Below, piece after piece: positions 16,382 to 24,067 of a stretch of DNA of 25,885 bases; position 1 is the stretch's first letter, and the number at the start of each line of letters is the position of its first letter. The notes under the pieces are model-generated. The model did no database searches. It was not told the origin of the DNA and saw nothing but the letters and a program-made list of their open reading frames with translations. Source of the DNA: Betaproteobacteria bacterium (lineage in GTDB: Bacteria; Pseudomonadota; Gammaproteobacteria; Burkholderiales; SG8-41); the NCBI GenBank assembly GCA_025363575.1, contig JANYDM010000008.1:1-25885 (forward strand). Direction: 5' to 3'. Both the position numbers and the translations under genes were made by a program.

Positions 16382-17533
16382 ATGCGCATGCGAGCTTTAT
16401 GGCTGTTCCTGCTGCTGTCGATTGCGACCGCAGCGTCCGCGCAAGTCGACATCAGCGTCAATTTTTCGGCGTATCCCAATCTCGTGCGCGTGCCGGACTA
16501 TCCCGTTTATTACGCGCCGCGCGCGAACACGAATTACTTTTTTTACGACGGCCTCTACTGGGTTTACCACGGCGACGACTGGTACTCGAGCGATTGGTAT
16601 AACGGGCCGTGGTATCGCGTGGCGCCGGAATACGTGCCGCTCTATGTGTTGCGGGTGCCGGTGCGCTACTACCGGAGTCCGCCCGGCTACTTCCGCGGCT
16701 GGGGACGCGATGCGCCGCCGCGCTGGGGCGAGCATTGGGGACGCGACTGGGAGCAGCAGCATAGCGGCTGGGACCGCTGGAACCGCCGTGCGGCGCCCGC
16801 ACCCGCACCGCTGCCGACCTATCAGCGCCAGTACTCAGGCAACCGCTATCCCCGGCCGGAAGAGCGGCATGCAATCCAGGACCAGAAGTATCGCTACCAG
16901 CCGCGCGATCCAATGGTGCGCGAGCACGTGCGGCCGGAAATCCGGCAAGGTGCGCCCGCTGCAGCACCGGCCGCGCGCGACCAGAGAAACGAATCTCCGC
17001 GCAAGGATGCCGGCAAAGACGCGCGTGAACGCGAGCAGCGTCCCGCAATCCCGCCGGCGCAGCGGCCGGAATCGCAAAAGCAGCAAGCGCCGCAGAGCGC
17101 ACCCGCGCCTTCGCAGCGCGATCGTCAGCCCGAAGCGCGCAAGGATTATCGTCCTGAGGTGCGTGAACGCGAGCGTGAACAAAAATCCGTCCCGCGTCCG
17201 CCGGAACCGGCAGCACGTCCGCAAGCCGCGCCTGCACCGGCCGTGCGCGAAAGGCCGGCGGAGTCGCCGCGCCGGGAGGACAGGCCTGCCGCGCGCGAGC
17301 GTGAACGCGACCAGCCGCGTCCGCAGCCCGCTCCGGCACGCGAAGCGCCGCCCCGGCCCGCTGCACCGCCGGCACCACCGCCGCATCCCGCGGCACCGCC
17401 TCCGCCCCGGCCTGCCGCTCCACCACCTCCGCCCCGGCCCGCCGCTCCACCACCTCCGCCCCGGCCCGCCGCGGCGCCGCCTCAGCAGCGTCCGGAAGGC
17501 AAAGGCGAGGAACGGGAACACGAGAAAAAATAA
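16382..17533 (+). CDS. Secreted aromatic- and proline-rich protein of unknown function
   Basis: Starting at the ATG at 16382, with a GGAG ribosome-binding site nearby, the protein has 383 residues. Residues 1-20 form a signal peptide (core LWLFLLLSIATAASA, cleavage before Q). The next roughly 120 residues are rich in Tyr and Trp (FFYDGLYWVYHGDDWYSSDW and following). The remaining half is low-complexity Pro/Ala/Arg/Glu/Gln sequence, ending with three PPPPRPAA-type repeats and a charged KGEEREHEKK tail. It is probably periplasmic or cell-surface, possibly an envelope or matrix protein; similar proline-rich secreted proteins are common in Burkholderiales and mostly uncharacterised. It is a single-gene unit closed by a strong terminator and is not obviously linked to the catabolic genes. 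I do not recognise a named family. Confidence 0.82.
   Translation: MRMRALWLFLLLSIATAASAQVDISVNFSAYPNLVRVPDYPVYYAPRANTNYFFYDGLYWVYHGDDWYSSDWYNGPWYRVAPEYVPLYVLRVPVRYYRSPPGYFRGWGRDAPPRWGEHWGRDWEQQHSGWDRWNRRAAPAPAPLPTYQRQYSGNRYPRPEERHAIQDQKYRYQPRDPMVREHVRPEIRQGAPAAAPAARDQRNESPRKDAGKDAREREQRPAIPPAQRPESQKQQAPQSAPAPSQRDRQPEARKDYRPEVREREREQKSVPRPPEPAARPQAAPAPAVRERPAESPRREDRPAARERERDQPRPQPAPAREAPPRPAAPPAPPPHPAAPPPPRPAAPPPPPRPAAPPPPPRPAAAPPQQRPEGKGEEREHEKK
17393..17473 (+). repeat. Three tandem 27-bp coding repeats (PPPPRPAA units)
   Basis: Units at 17393-17419, 17420-17446 and 17447-17473 each encode a nine-residue Pro/Arg/Ala block. The second and third units differ only at the last base; the first carries a few substitutions. 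The arrangement could expand or contract by slippage, changing the length of the C-terminal tail of the secreted protein. Confidence 0.8.
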
Positions 17534-17572
17534 TCACGAGCAGGGCCGGCGCATCGCGCGCCGCGCAACAAG

Positions 17573-17605
17573 CGGAGACCCGCATCACGGGTCTCCGTTT
17601 TTTTT
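17573..17605 (+). terminator. Strong Rho-independent terminator
   Basis: CGGAGACCCG (17573-17582) and CGGGTCTCCG (17588-17597) form a perfect ten-pair stem with a CATCA loop, followed directly by eight T. It ends the secreted protein transcript 40 bases after the stop codon. It isolates that gene from the MmgE/PrpD gene downstream. Confidence 0.95.
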
Positions 17606-17644
17606 GTGACACAGCGCGCTGCGCGTGTCCCATGCATCGCGCGC

Positions 17645-17650
17645 TAAAAT
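17645..17650 (+). promoter_or_regulatory. Candidate -10 box for MmgE/PrpD gene
   Basis: TAAAAT followed by CGGCG lies 39 bases before the ATG at 17690 and just after the terminator, where a new promoter is expected. A convincing -35 box is not visible at normal spacing. Confidence 0.3.
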
Positions 17651-17689
17651 CGGCGTCGAACATACAACGCTGAAAGACTGGGGGCAGGG

Positions 17690-19045
17690 ATGGGGCAGCA
17701 GATCGAAGCGCTGGCGAAGTTCGTCGCCGCAACGCGGCTTGAGAAAATACCCGCGGACGTGCGCCGTCACGCGCGGATGGTATTGCTCGATACGCTTGGC
17801 GTCATTCTGGCGGGCGCCGAGCGTCCCGAGGTGAAGCAGCTGCGCGCCAATCTCGGCGCGACGGCCGGCAGCGGCGCCACTGTTTTCGCGCATGGCTGGC
17901 CGCAACACGATCCGCGCACTGCGGGATTTCTCAATACCGTCGCCGGCCGTGCTATCGAGCTTGGCGAAGGCCATCGCTACGTGTCGTACCAGGGCGCGAT
18001 GCAGATATTGCCGGGCGTGCTGGCGGTGGCGGAAAGTGCGCGGGCCAGCGGCGGTGAAATGCTCGCGGCGCTGATACTCGGCTACGACGTCGGCGCGCGT
18101 CTCGCCGCTGCGATGAAGTCGCGCCCGCTCGCGCACCAGAACGGCCAGGCCGCGCTGCTCGGCGCTGCGGCCGCGGGCGCGCGCGTTCGCGGGCTGGACG
18201 CAGCCGGAACCAGCCTTGCCATGCGTGTCGCGACGACCCTGGTGCTGACGCCGAGCTATAACAACGCCATCAACGGCGCTACTACGTTGAACGTCGCCGG
18301 CGGCATGAGCGGATTCGCCGCGGGGCTGGCGCCGGAGCTTGTGCTCGCGGGTTTCACGGCGCAGGACGATGCCATTGAAGAGGCGCTCGGCAATCTTGTC
18401 GGGGACGGTTTCAGGCCGGAAGGCCTGACGCTGGAACTGGGGACGCGCTGGGAAATCACGCGCGACTGGTTCCGCCTGCGCGCATGCTGCAATCCAATTT
18501 ACGCCGCGCTCGATGCGCTCGAGGCTGCGCTGGCCGAACTCAAGCCGCGCCCCGACGACATCGAGCGCATCGACGTGGTGACGTTCGCGTTTGCGGCTGC
18601 CATGCGCAATCCGGTTCCGCCGAATTATTTCGCATCCAAGTATTCGCTGCCGCATGCCGCGGCCGCGCTCATCGTGAATGGCGGCACCGGCTTCGATTCG
18701 TTAAATGATGCCGCGCTGGAAGATCCGGCCATCGCGGCATTGCGCCATCGCGTCCATGTCTCAGAGGATCCCGAACTGTCCGCCAAGGTTCCACAGCTCA
18801 AGCCGGCGCGCGTAACACTGATTCTGAAAGACGGCCGCCGCAGTACGCATTCCTGCGACAGCCCGCGCGGCGACTGCCTGAATCCCTATGCCGAAACGGA
18901 AATCCGCGAAAAATTCCGCGCGCTCGCAGCGCCGACACTGTCGGCGGAGGGCATCGCGGAGGTCGAGCGCGCCATCGACGATTGTGAGCAATGGTCCAGC
19001 GTTGCGGAGTTCACTGCATTATTGCGCCGTCACGGGCGCACATAA
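17690..19045 (+). CDS. MmgE/PrpD-family protein
   Basis: This 451-residue protein matches the MmgE/PrpD family, which includes 2-methylcitrate dehydratase, cis-aconitate decarboxylase and many uncharacterised members. Typical features are the all-helical N-terminal half starting with IEALAKFVAATRLEKIP, the RMVLLDTLGVILAGAE segment, AIELGEGHRYVSYQGAMQIL where many members have an ELDEGNR-type motif, and the ILGYDVGARLAAAM helix. The C-terminal domain ends with NPYAETEIREKFRALA and VERAIDDCEQWSSVAEFTALL. Prp-pathway partners (PrpB, PrpC, PrpF) are absent, so methylcitrate dehydration is unproven. A dehydratase or decarboxylase acting on a tri- or dicarboxylate would suit the surrounding receptors and the aconitase. 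The ATG at 17690 follows a GGGGGCAGGG stretch. A glutaredoxin gene lies 39 bases downstream on the same strand. Confidence 0.9.
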   Translation: MGQQIEALAKFVAATRLEKIPADVRRHARMVLLDTLGVILAGAERPEVKQLRANLGATAGSGATVFAHGWPQHDPRTAGFLNTVAGRAIELGEGHRYVSYQGAMQILPGVLAVAESARASGGEMLAALILGYDVGARLAAAMKSRPLAHQNGQAALLGAAAAGARVRGLDAAGTSLAMRVATTLVLTPSYNNAINGATTLNVAGGMSGFAAGLAPELVLAGFTAQDDAIEEALGNLVGDGFRPEGLTLELGTRWEITRDWFRLRACCNPIYAALDALEAALAELKPRPDDIERIDVVTFAFAAAMRNPVPPNYFASKYSLPHAAAALIVNGGTGFDSLNDAALEDPAIAALRHRVHVSEDPELSAKVPQLKPARVTLILKDGRRSTHSCDSPRGDCLNPYAETEIREKFRALAAPTLSAEGIAEVERAIDDCEQWSSVAEFTALLRRHGRT

Positions 19046-19084
19046 GCGCCCGTAGAATATTCGCGTCCGACAGGGAGCGAGAAA

Positions 19085-19510
19085 ATGAGCGAAGGCTTCT
19101 GGAGTCTGCGCAACGCGCCGGCTTGGTGGTTCGACAAACGAGCGTGGGCGGTCGGCGCTGTTGTGTGCGTTTTGCTGCTGGGGTCGCGCTGGTATTACGG
19201 CCCGCAGCGCGTGCCGGCGGGGCAGGTCGTCTATGGCACGGAATGGTGTCCTTATTGCAAAGCCGTGCGCGAACATTTGACCCTTTCTAAAATCCCTTTC
19301 GTCGACCGCAATATCGAAGCATCATTCGAGAATTCCATGCGTTTCATGTGGGCGGCAGGCAAAGGCGCTGGCGTGCCGGTCGTGCAGGTGGGCCCCAAAG
19401 TCGTCGCGAAAGGTTATTACCGTGCGCAGATCGACGCGGCGCTGAAAAGCGCTGGCTACCAGCCTGCGGACGGCGGCGCGGACGCCGAGGGTGCCAGTCC
19501 GCGGCGATAA
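19085..19510 (+). CDS. Membrane-anchored glutaredoxin-like protein
   Basis: This 141-residue protein has one predicted transmembrane helix near residues 21-33 (WAVGAVVCVLLLG), followed by a glutaredoxin domain. The redox motif is C55-P-Y-C58 in YGTEWCPYCKAV, the classic glutaredoxin sequence. The conserved cis-proline is P98 in GAGVPVVQVG, and a GYYRAQIDAALKSAG helix ends the fold. The tail is low-complexity. Several Lys/Arg lie after the helix and few charges before it, so topology is uncertain; the domain could face either side. An AGGGAG ribosome-binding site precedes the ATG. It may belong to the transcript of the MmgE/PrpD gene. The partner of its redox activity is not evident. Confidence 0.88.
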   Translation: MSEGFWSLRNAPAWWFDKRAWAVGAVVCVLLLGSRWYYGPQRVPAGQVVYGTEWCPYCKAVREHLTLSKIPFVDRNIEASFENSMRFMWAAGKGAGVPVVQVGPKVVAKGYYRAQIDAALKSAGYQPADGGADAEGASPRR

Positions 19511-19521
19511 AGTAAGCGCTT

Positions 19522-19719
19522 TTAAGAGTGCGCGGTTTTGTCGCGGCCGACGACGGCTGCGACGGCTTCGAGCGCAAGCGCTACGCCGAGCAGCTCGAAC
19601 GCCGTCAGCACATTTTCGAACGAAGTGCCGAGGAACAGATAGACGCTCGCGGCGGCAGCGACGAACGCGACTGCGTGAACCAGCGTGCAGCAGACTCCGT
19701 TAAACGATTTCAGCACCAT
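19522..19719 (-). CDS. Small membrane protein of unknown function (65 aa)
   Basis: This short gene is supported by a strong GGAGG ribosome-binding site seven bases before its ATG at 19719. The product has two hydrophobic stretches, roughly residues 14-31 and 43-60, consistent with a two-helix inner-membrane hairpin. It converges with the glutaredoxin gene, their stops 11 bases apart. I recognise no family. Confidence 0.65.
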   Translation of the reverse strand: MVLKSFNGVCCTLVHAVAFVAAAASVYLFLGTSFENVLTAFELLGVALALEAVAAVVGRDKTAHS

Positions 19720-19809
19720 GGCAGGTCCTCCATCCGGTAACGGGTTAAGCGATTAGATTACTTCAATTGCTTTCAGTTCGCGCGCTGCACTGCAATATGC
19801 ACGCAAGGC

Positions 19810-20118
19810 TCAGGCCGGCGACAGAATATGCACTGCCCGGATGGCGATCATTTCCTTCGTCTTAGCGCCGTAGGCCGCCATATGCGGCGATGCTGCGTGC
19901 GCCTTCAATGCGTCGAGGCTTTCCCACTTTTCGACGACGACGAAAGTATCGGCGCCGTATTTTTTCTGAAAACCGGGGCCGTCCTCTAGATCGATGGCCG
20001 CGCCGTACTCGATGCAGCCGGTCTCTGCCTGGACGGCCGGCACGTTGGCGCGGAACGCCTGCAGTATGGAATCGCGCATGCCCGGCTTGGCGGTAATCAC
20101 CGCAATTACGTGGATCAT
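19810..20118 (-). CDS. ABM-domain (antibiotic biosynthesis monooxygenase-like) protein
   Basis: This 102-residue protein matches the single-domain dimeric ABM/YgiN-like family, which includes quinol monooxygenases and other small cofactor-free oxygenases. Visible marks are the IHVIAVITAKPGMRDSILQAF start, CIEYGAAIDLEDGPG in the middle, FVVVEKWESLDALKAHAASPH, and a short final strand. The ATG at 20118 was chosen because CGGAGAAC lies immediately upstream and the conserved domain begins at residue 2; the longer open frame upstream is non-conserved. It is separated by 90 bases from the small membrane protein and is divergent from the D-2-hydroxyacid dehydrogenase gene. Its substrate is unknown. 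Confidence 0.88.
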   Translation of the reverse strand: MIHVIAVITAKPGMRDSILQAFRANVPAVQAETGCIEYGAAIDLEDGPGFQKKYGADTFVVVEKWESLDALKAHAASPHMAAYGAKTKEMIAIRAVHILSPA

Positions 20119-20199
20119 GGAAGTTCTCCGTTCAATTGTCATATTGTCGCGGTATCGTAGCACGCACGCGCCATGCAGTTTCCTCGCGCGCGGCGGGAA

Positions 20200-20208
20200 T
20201 GCTATTCT
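20200..20208 (+). promoter_or_regulatory. Candidate extended -10 promoter for D-2-hydroxyacid dehydrogenase
   Basis: TGCTATTCT is a TGN-extended -10 element (TATTCT, four of six matches to TATAAT) about 33 bases before the ATG at 20241. It lies in the 122-base divergent gap with the ABM gene. No strong -35 box is seen, which extended -10 promoters can tolerate. Confidence 0.35.
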
Positions 20209-20240
20209 GCGCGCTCGCAATTTTTCCGGAGCAATGCAAC

Positions 20241-21221
20241 ATGACCGCACGTACGCTGCCCGCCAAAGACAAGCTTACGATCTGCTTTGCGCACGTCGCC
20301 TATCGCATGGCCGAACGATTTGCGTTGCGGAAGACAGGTTTGCAGGCGTTCGAAGTGCGCAGTCTCGCCGAGCTTGAAGGCCGCATCGGCGAAGCGGACG
20401 TGCTGCTGGTTTCCGGGCTGTGGCGCAACGAACTGATCGTGAAAGGCCCGCGCTTGGCGTTCATCCAGTCGATTAGCGCCGGCCTCGATCAATATTCGCG
20501 CGATGATCTGCGCGCCGCCGGCATACGGCTCGCCAGCGCGCAGGGCGCCAACGAGCGCGCGGTGGCGGAACATGCGATTGCACTCATCCTAGCGCTGGCG
20601 CGCCAGATCCCGCAGGCGCGCGATAACCAGGCAGTGCGCAAATGGCGCGGCATGATTTCCGAAATCGCGAAACGCGAGGACGAGCTGGGCGGCAAGACGC
20701 TGGCAATCGTCGGCATGGGGCGCATCGGCTCGCGGCTGGCCACGCTGGCCAAAGCGTTCGACATGCGCGTGATCGGCATCAAGCGCGATCCCGCGACAGG
20801 CCGCGGTGCCGCCGATGAAGTCGTGGCGCAGGCGCGCATGCTGGATGTTTTGCCCAATGCCGATTTTGTCGCGCTGACCTGTCCGCTGACACCGGAGACG
20901 ACGAATCTGATAGACGCGCGCGCTTTCGCGGCGATGAAGCCGTCGGCCTATCTCATCAATGTGGCGCGCGGTAAAGTCGTCGACGAACCCGCGCTGCTTG
21001 CCGTGCTGTCCAGCGGCGGCATAGCCGGCGCCGCGCTGGATTGCGTGTGGGAGGAACCGCTGCCCGCCTCGTCTGCGTTATGGACGGCACCCAATGTGCT
21101 GATCACGCCGCACACCGCCGGCGAGACACAGCGCTACGAAGACAACGTGCTGGATTTGTTGCTGGAAAACCTCGCGCGCATGGCGCGCGGCGAAAGCGAA
21201 CTGAAAAACGGCGTGGTGTGA
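20241..21221 (+). CDS. D-isomer-specific 2-hydroxyacid dehydrogenase
   Basis: This 326-residue protein has the usual length and layout for NAD(P)-dependent D-2-hydroxyacid dehydrogenases, which reduce 2-oxo acids or oxidise D-2-hydroxy acids. The Rossmann motif is VGMGRIG (G158, G160, G163). The catalytic triad is R243 (NVARGKVVDE), E272 (CVWEEPLP) and H291 (TPHTAG). After the second Rossmann strand the sequence is GIKRDP, lacking the acidic residue of NAD-specific enzymes at the expected place, which suggests NADP(H). The ATG at 20241 was chosen because GGAG lies ten bases upstream; the open frame extends further but is not conserved. It converges with Bug copy F across 13 bases. Glyoxylate or hydroxypyruvate reduction is plausible. 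Confidence 0.9.
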   Translation: MTARTLPAKDKLTICFAHVAYRMAERFALRKTGLQAFEVRSLAELEGRIGEADVLLVSGLWRNELIVKGPRLAFIQSISAGLDQYSRDDLRAAGIRLASAQGANERAVAEHAIALILALARQIPQARDNQAVRKWRGMISEIAKREDELGGKTLAIVGMGRIGSRLATLAKAFDMRVIGIKRDPATGRGAADEVVAQARMLDVLPNADFVALTCPLTPETTNLIDARAFAAMKPSAYLINVARGKVVDEPALLAVLSSGGIAGAALDCVWEEPLPASSALWTAPNVLITPHTAGETQRYEDNVLDLLLENLARMARGESELKNGVV

Positions 21222-21234
21222 CGGCGAGGCCGGT

Positions 21235-22215
21235 TTATTCCGGCTTGATGCCTTGCGATTTGATGACGCTGCTCCAGCGCGTGATTTCCGCCTTGATGTG
21301 ACGCTCGAGTTCTTCCGGCGTGCCGCCGCGCGCTTCGAATCCCAGCGATGAGAACCGTTCCTTCGTATCGGGCGCCTGCACGACCCGGATGATCGCGGCG
21401 TTCAGGCGGTCGACCACCGGCCGCGGCATGTTGGCGGGGCCGAGTATGCCGAACCAGTTCACCACTTCGAAATCCTTGATGCCGCTTTCGGCGATGGTTG
21501 GAATTTCCGGCAACAGCGGCGTGCGCTGGTTCGCCGCTACGCCAATCGCCTTGATCTTGCCGCTGCCGAGCATGTTCGTGACCGAGCCCAGCGCTGCGAA
21601 CATCGTCGAGACCTGGCCGCCGATAAGTCCCGTGAGCGAGAGGTTGGCGCCCTGATAGGGAATGTGGACCATGTCGGTCTTTGTGCGCGCCTTGAAAAAT
21701 TCCATCGCGAGGTGAGTGATCGCGCCGATTCCCGACGAGCCGTAGTTGATCTGACCCGGCCGCGCTTTCGCGAGCGCTACGAGGTCTCTCGCGGAGCGCA
21801 CAGGCATCGAGGGGTGGATCACCAGCACCTGCGGAGACACCGCCATCAGCGTGATCATGGAGAAATCCTTGATGGGATCGTACGGCGTTTTCGGCTGCAA
21901 CACCGGATTGATTGCATTCGGCCCGGGGTTCGCCAGCAGCAGCGTGTAGCCATCCGCAGGCGAGCGCACGACGAGCTCGGCGCCAACCGCGCCGCCGGCG
22001 CCGCCGCGATTGTCGACAATGACCTGCTGGCCGAGCGGCTCCGCGAGCCGCTGGCTCACCACGCGGGCAATGATGTCATTCGCCCCGCCCGGTGCAAAAG
22101 GGACGACGATCCTGATCGGTTTTGTCGGAAACGCCTGCGCAATGCAATCAAGAGCAGTGGCGCAAACGGTTAGCGCAGCGCAAAGGTGCAGGAATACGCA
22201 GTTTCTTCGTTTCAT
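21235..22215 (-). CDS. Bug/TctC-family periplasmic solute-binding receptor (copy F)
   Basis: With the ATG at 22215, preceded by GAGGAAAC, the protein has 326 residues. Residues 1-27 are a signal peptide (MKRRNC n-region, cleavage near IAQA-F). The mature start FPTKPIRIVVPFAPGGAND carries loop GGAND, unlike the other copies. Other family segments are DNRGGAGGAVGAELVV, PADGYTLLLANPG, YGSSGIGAITHLAMEFF, IPYQGANLSLTGLIGGQ and the GIKPE tail. The gene is divergent from the haloacetate-dehalogenase-like gene across 89 bases, so the two may share a control region and the receptor may recognise a related acid (inference). Confidence 0.94.
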   Translation of the reverse strand: MKRRNCVFLHLCAALTVCATALDCIAQAFPTKPIRIVVPFAPGGANDIIARVVSQRLAEPLGQQVIVDNRGGAGGAVGAELVVRSPADGYTLLLANPGPNAINPVLQPKTPYDPIKDFSMITLMAVSPQVLVIHPSMPVRSARDLVALAKARPGQINYGSSGIGAITHLAMEFFKARTKTDMVHIPYQGANLSLTGLIGGQVSTMFAALGSVTNMLGSGKIKAIGVAANQRTPLLPEIPTIAESGIKDFEVVNWFGILGPANMPRPVVDRLNAAIIRVVQAPDTKERFSSLGFEARGGTPEELERHIKAEITRWSSVIKSQGIKPE

Positions 22216-22304
22216 TGTTTCCTCTGAGGGCTGCGCGGCCGGGCGCTGCATTTGATAAACTCGGCTTCCCCAAAATACCACAATCAATTCTTCGCGGAGA
22301 CACA

Positions 22305-23291
22305 ATGGGCAAGGCAGGTGCAAAGGGCGGACTTGAAATAATGGCGCAAGCGACGCCTGATGACTACAAGCGCGATCCGACGCGCTGGGGAAACGCGGAA
22401 GTCGCCGCCCACTTTGCAGATTTTGAGCACCTTGATGTGCGCACCAGCGGCGCAGTTATCCGCCTGCGCCATGGCGGCTCCGGTCCGCCTTTGCTGCTTG
22501 TGCACGGCAATCCGCAGAACCACACCTGCTGGTACAAGATCGCCGCGCGTCTTGCCAAAAATTATCACGTGATACTGCCCGACCTGCGCGGCTACGGCGA
22601 CAGTTCTTTGCCCGAAGCAGGGGTCGACAACATCAACTTCAGCTTTCGCTCGATGGCGCAGGACCTGCTCGAGATCATGGATCAGTTCGGCTACGACAAA
22701 TTCTTCGTGGCCGGCCACGACCGCGGCGGGCGCACCGTGCACCGCATGTGCATGGACCATCCGCAGCGCATTCTCAAAGTGTGCCTGATGGACATCCTGC
22801 CCAATCATTACGTGTGGACGCACACGACCAAGAACTGGGCAATCGGCACCTGGCACTGGGGGTTCATGGCACAGCCCGAGCCGTTTCCGGAGCGTCTGAT
22901 CAGCGCCGTGCCCGCCGAATATTTTCTAAAGACGCGAATGGTGATTCGCGGCGGTACCGGGCTCGGCTTTCTTAGCGACGGCGCGCTCGCCGAGTACGTG
23001 CGCTGCTATACGCTGAAAACCATCACGGGCTCATGCCGCGACTACCGCGCGACTGCGACTTGCGACTTTGCCATGGACACTGCCGACAAAGACAGGAAGC
23101 TCGCGATGCCGCTCATGCTGCTGTGGGGCGCGCGCGGCCATCCGCCCGAGCGCGCGCAGGAGTTTTTGAACATCTGGAAGAATTACGCCACTGACATCGT
23201 GCAATGGGAGCCTTTGCCCGCCGGCCATTACATGCAGGAAGAAATGCCGGACAATATTTACGCTCATTACATGAAATTTTTTGCCGCCTGA
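22305..23291 (+). CDS. Alpha/beta hydrolase, haloacetate (fluoroacetate) dehalogenase-like
   Basis: This 328-residue alpha/beta hydrolase carries every residue I recall as diagnostic for fluoroacetate dehalogenase. The nucleophile Asp D139 lies in VAGHDRGGRTVHRM, with substrate-carboxylate arginines R140 and R143. D163 is the acid partner in CLMDILPN. H184-W185 (GTWHWGFMAQP) and Y247 (GSCRDYRA) would form the halide pocket. H308 (LPAGHYMQEE) is the general base. The oxyanion segment is LLVHGNPQNH. The family cleaves haloacetates to glycolate and halide; some relatives are epoxide hydrolases. The ATG at 22305 has GGAG five bases upstream; a shorter start at 22341 is possible. A glutathione S-transferase follows on the same strand after 62 bases, and a Bug receptor is divergent. 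Substrate specificity is inferred from motifs only. Confidence 0.85.
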   Translation: MGKAGAKGGLEIMAQATPDDYKRDPTRWGNAEVAAHFADFEHLDVRTSGAVIRLRHGGSGPPLLLVHGNPQNHTCWYKIAARLAKNYHVILPDLRGYGDSSLPEAGVDNINFSFRSMAQDLLEIMDQFGYDKFFVAGHDRGGRTVHRMCMDHPQRILKVCLMDILPNHYVWTHTTKNWAIGTWHWGFMAQPEPFPERLISAVPAEYFLKTRMVIRGGTGLGFLSDGALAEYVRCYTLKTITGSCRDYRATATCDFAMDTADKDRKLAMPLMLLWGARGHPPERAQEFLNIWKNYATDIVQWEPLPAGHYMQEEMPDNIYAHYMKFFAA

Positions 23292-23307
23292 CGCCGCACC
23301 ATCCTAA

Positions 23308-23330
23308 CCTTCCCCGCAGGCGGGGGAAGG
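23308..23330. repeat. Intergenic palindrome (CCTTCCCCG / CGGGGGAAGG)
   Basis: CCTTCCCCG faces CGGGGGAAGG with a short loop and one extra G, in the 62-base gap between the dehalogenase-like and glutathione S-transferase genes. It resembles the element at 7907-7929 and, more loosely, the one at 2907-2928. No T-run follows, so readthrough is likely. Confidence 0.7.
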
Positions 23331-23353
23331 AAACCTGAGCTACCGGAGGAACC

Positions 23354-24061
23354 ATGGCATCACAATTCAAGCTGTGCAGTTTCAAGACCTGTCCCTGGGT
23401 GCAGCGCGCCGCGATCGTGCTGCGCGCGAAAAACGTCGCGTACGAAATCACGTATATCGACCGCAACAAGCGGCCCGACTGGTTTCTCGCCGTTTCTCCG
23501 CATTCGAAAGTGCCGGTCCTGCTGGTCAACGACAAGGACGCGCTGTTCGAGTCCAATGCGATAGCCGAATTTCTCGACGAGACGGCCGCGCCGCGCCTGC
23601 ATCCCGAAGATCCGCTCGCGCGCGCGCGCAACCGCGCGTGGACCGATTACGTGAGCACATTTGCCAGTGCAATTTCGAACACCGCTTACTCGGACAGTGA
23701 GGAAGAGTTCGCTGCGCGCGCGGCAAAAATCGCCGATCCGTTCTCAAAGCTGAACGATGCACTGGGCAAGCGCGGCAACGCCGGGCCTTATTTCAACGGC
23801 CCGAACTTTTCGTTAGTCGATGCCGCATACGCGCCGTTCCTGCAGCGCTACACTTTCATGGATCGCATCAAGCCGCTCGGCCTCATCGAAAAATTTTCGC
23901 ACCTGGCGGCCTGGCGCAATGCCTTGCTCGCCTCGCCGGCGGTGAAAGCCTCGACGGTGCCGAACATCGAAGCGGTGTGGCAGGAAGGGTTGATTGTGCG
24001 CGAGCGCTGGCTGAAAAAATATGTGTCCGAGAGCGTAATGGGAGCGGACGCGGCGGCGTAA
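23354..24061 (+). CDS. Glutathione S-transferase (omega-like, Cys active site)
   Basis: This 235-residue protein has an N-terminal thioredoxin-like domain with C13-P-W in KTCPWVQRAA, the cysteine-type active site found in omega and related glutathione transferases. The cis-proline motif is V53-P54 (SKVPVLLVND), and E66-S67 (FESNAIAEFLDE) should bind the gamma-glutamyl part of glutathione. The helical C-terminal domain runs from about residue 90, with a FSLVDAAYAPFL N-capping-type motif. A strong GGAGGA ribosome-binding site precedes the ATG. It follows the dehalogenase-like gene, suggesting joint detoxification of halogenated or electrophilic compounds (inference). Cys-type enzymes usually act as thiol transferases or dehalogenating reductases rather than conjugating enzymes. 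Confidence 0.92.
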   Translation: MASQFKLCSFKTCPWVQRAAIVLRAKNVAYEITYIDRNKRPDWFLAVSPHSKVPVLLVNDKDALFESNAIAEFLDETAAPRLHPEDPLARARNRAWTDYVSTFASAISNTAYSDSEEEFAARAAKIADPFSKLNDALGKRGNAGPYFNGPNFSLVDAAYAPFLQRYTFMDRIKPLGLIEKFSHLAAWRNALLASPAVKASTVPNIEAVWQEGLIVRERWLKKYVSESVMGADAAA

Positions 24062-24067
24062 ATGAGC

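Noticed and set aside
16422..17609. Arg-rich overlapping frame within the secreted protein gene
   Set aside because: It is an out-of-frame product of the Pro/Ala/Arg repeats, without ribosome-binding site or signal peptide; the signal-peptide frame is the real one.
21227..21246. Hairpin AGGCCGG / CCGGCTT as bidirectional terminator between convergent genes
   Set aside because: The stem is short, includes a G-T pair, overlaps the stop of Bug copy F and has no T-run on either strand.
22252..22260. Promoter-like TTGATAAAC upstream of the dehalogenase-like gene
   Set aside because: Only a weak match to a -10 box and no -35 element at proper spacing.
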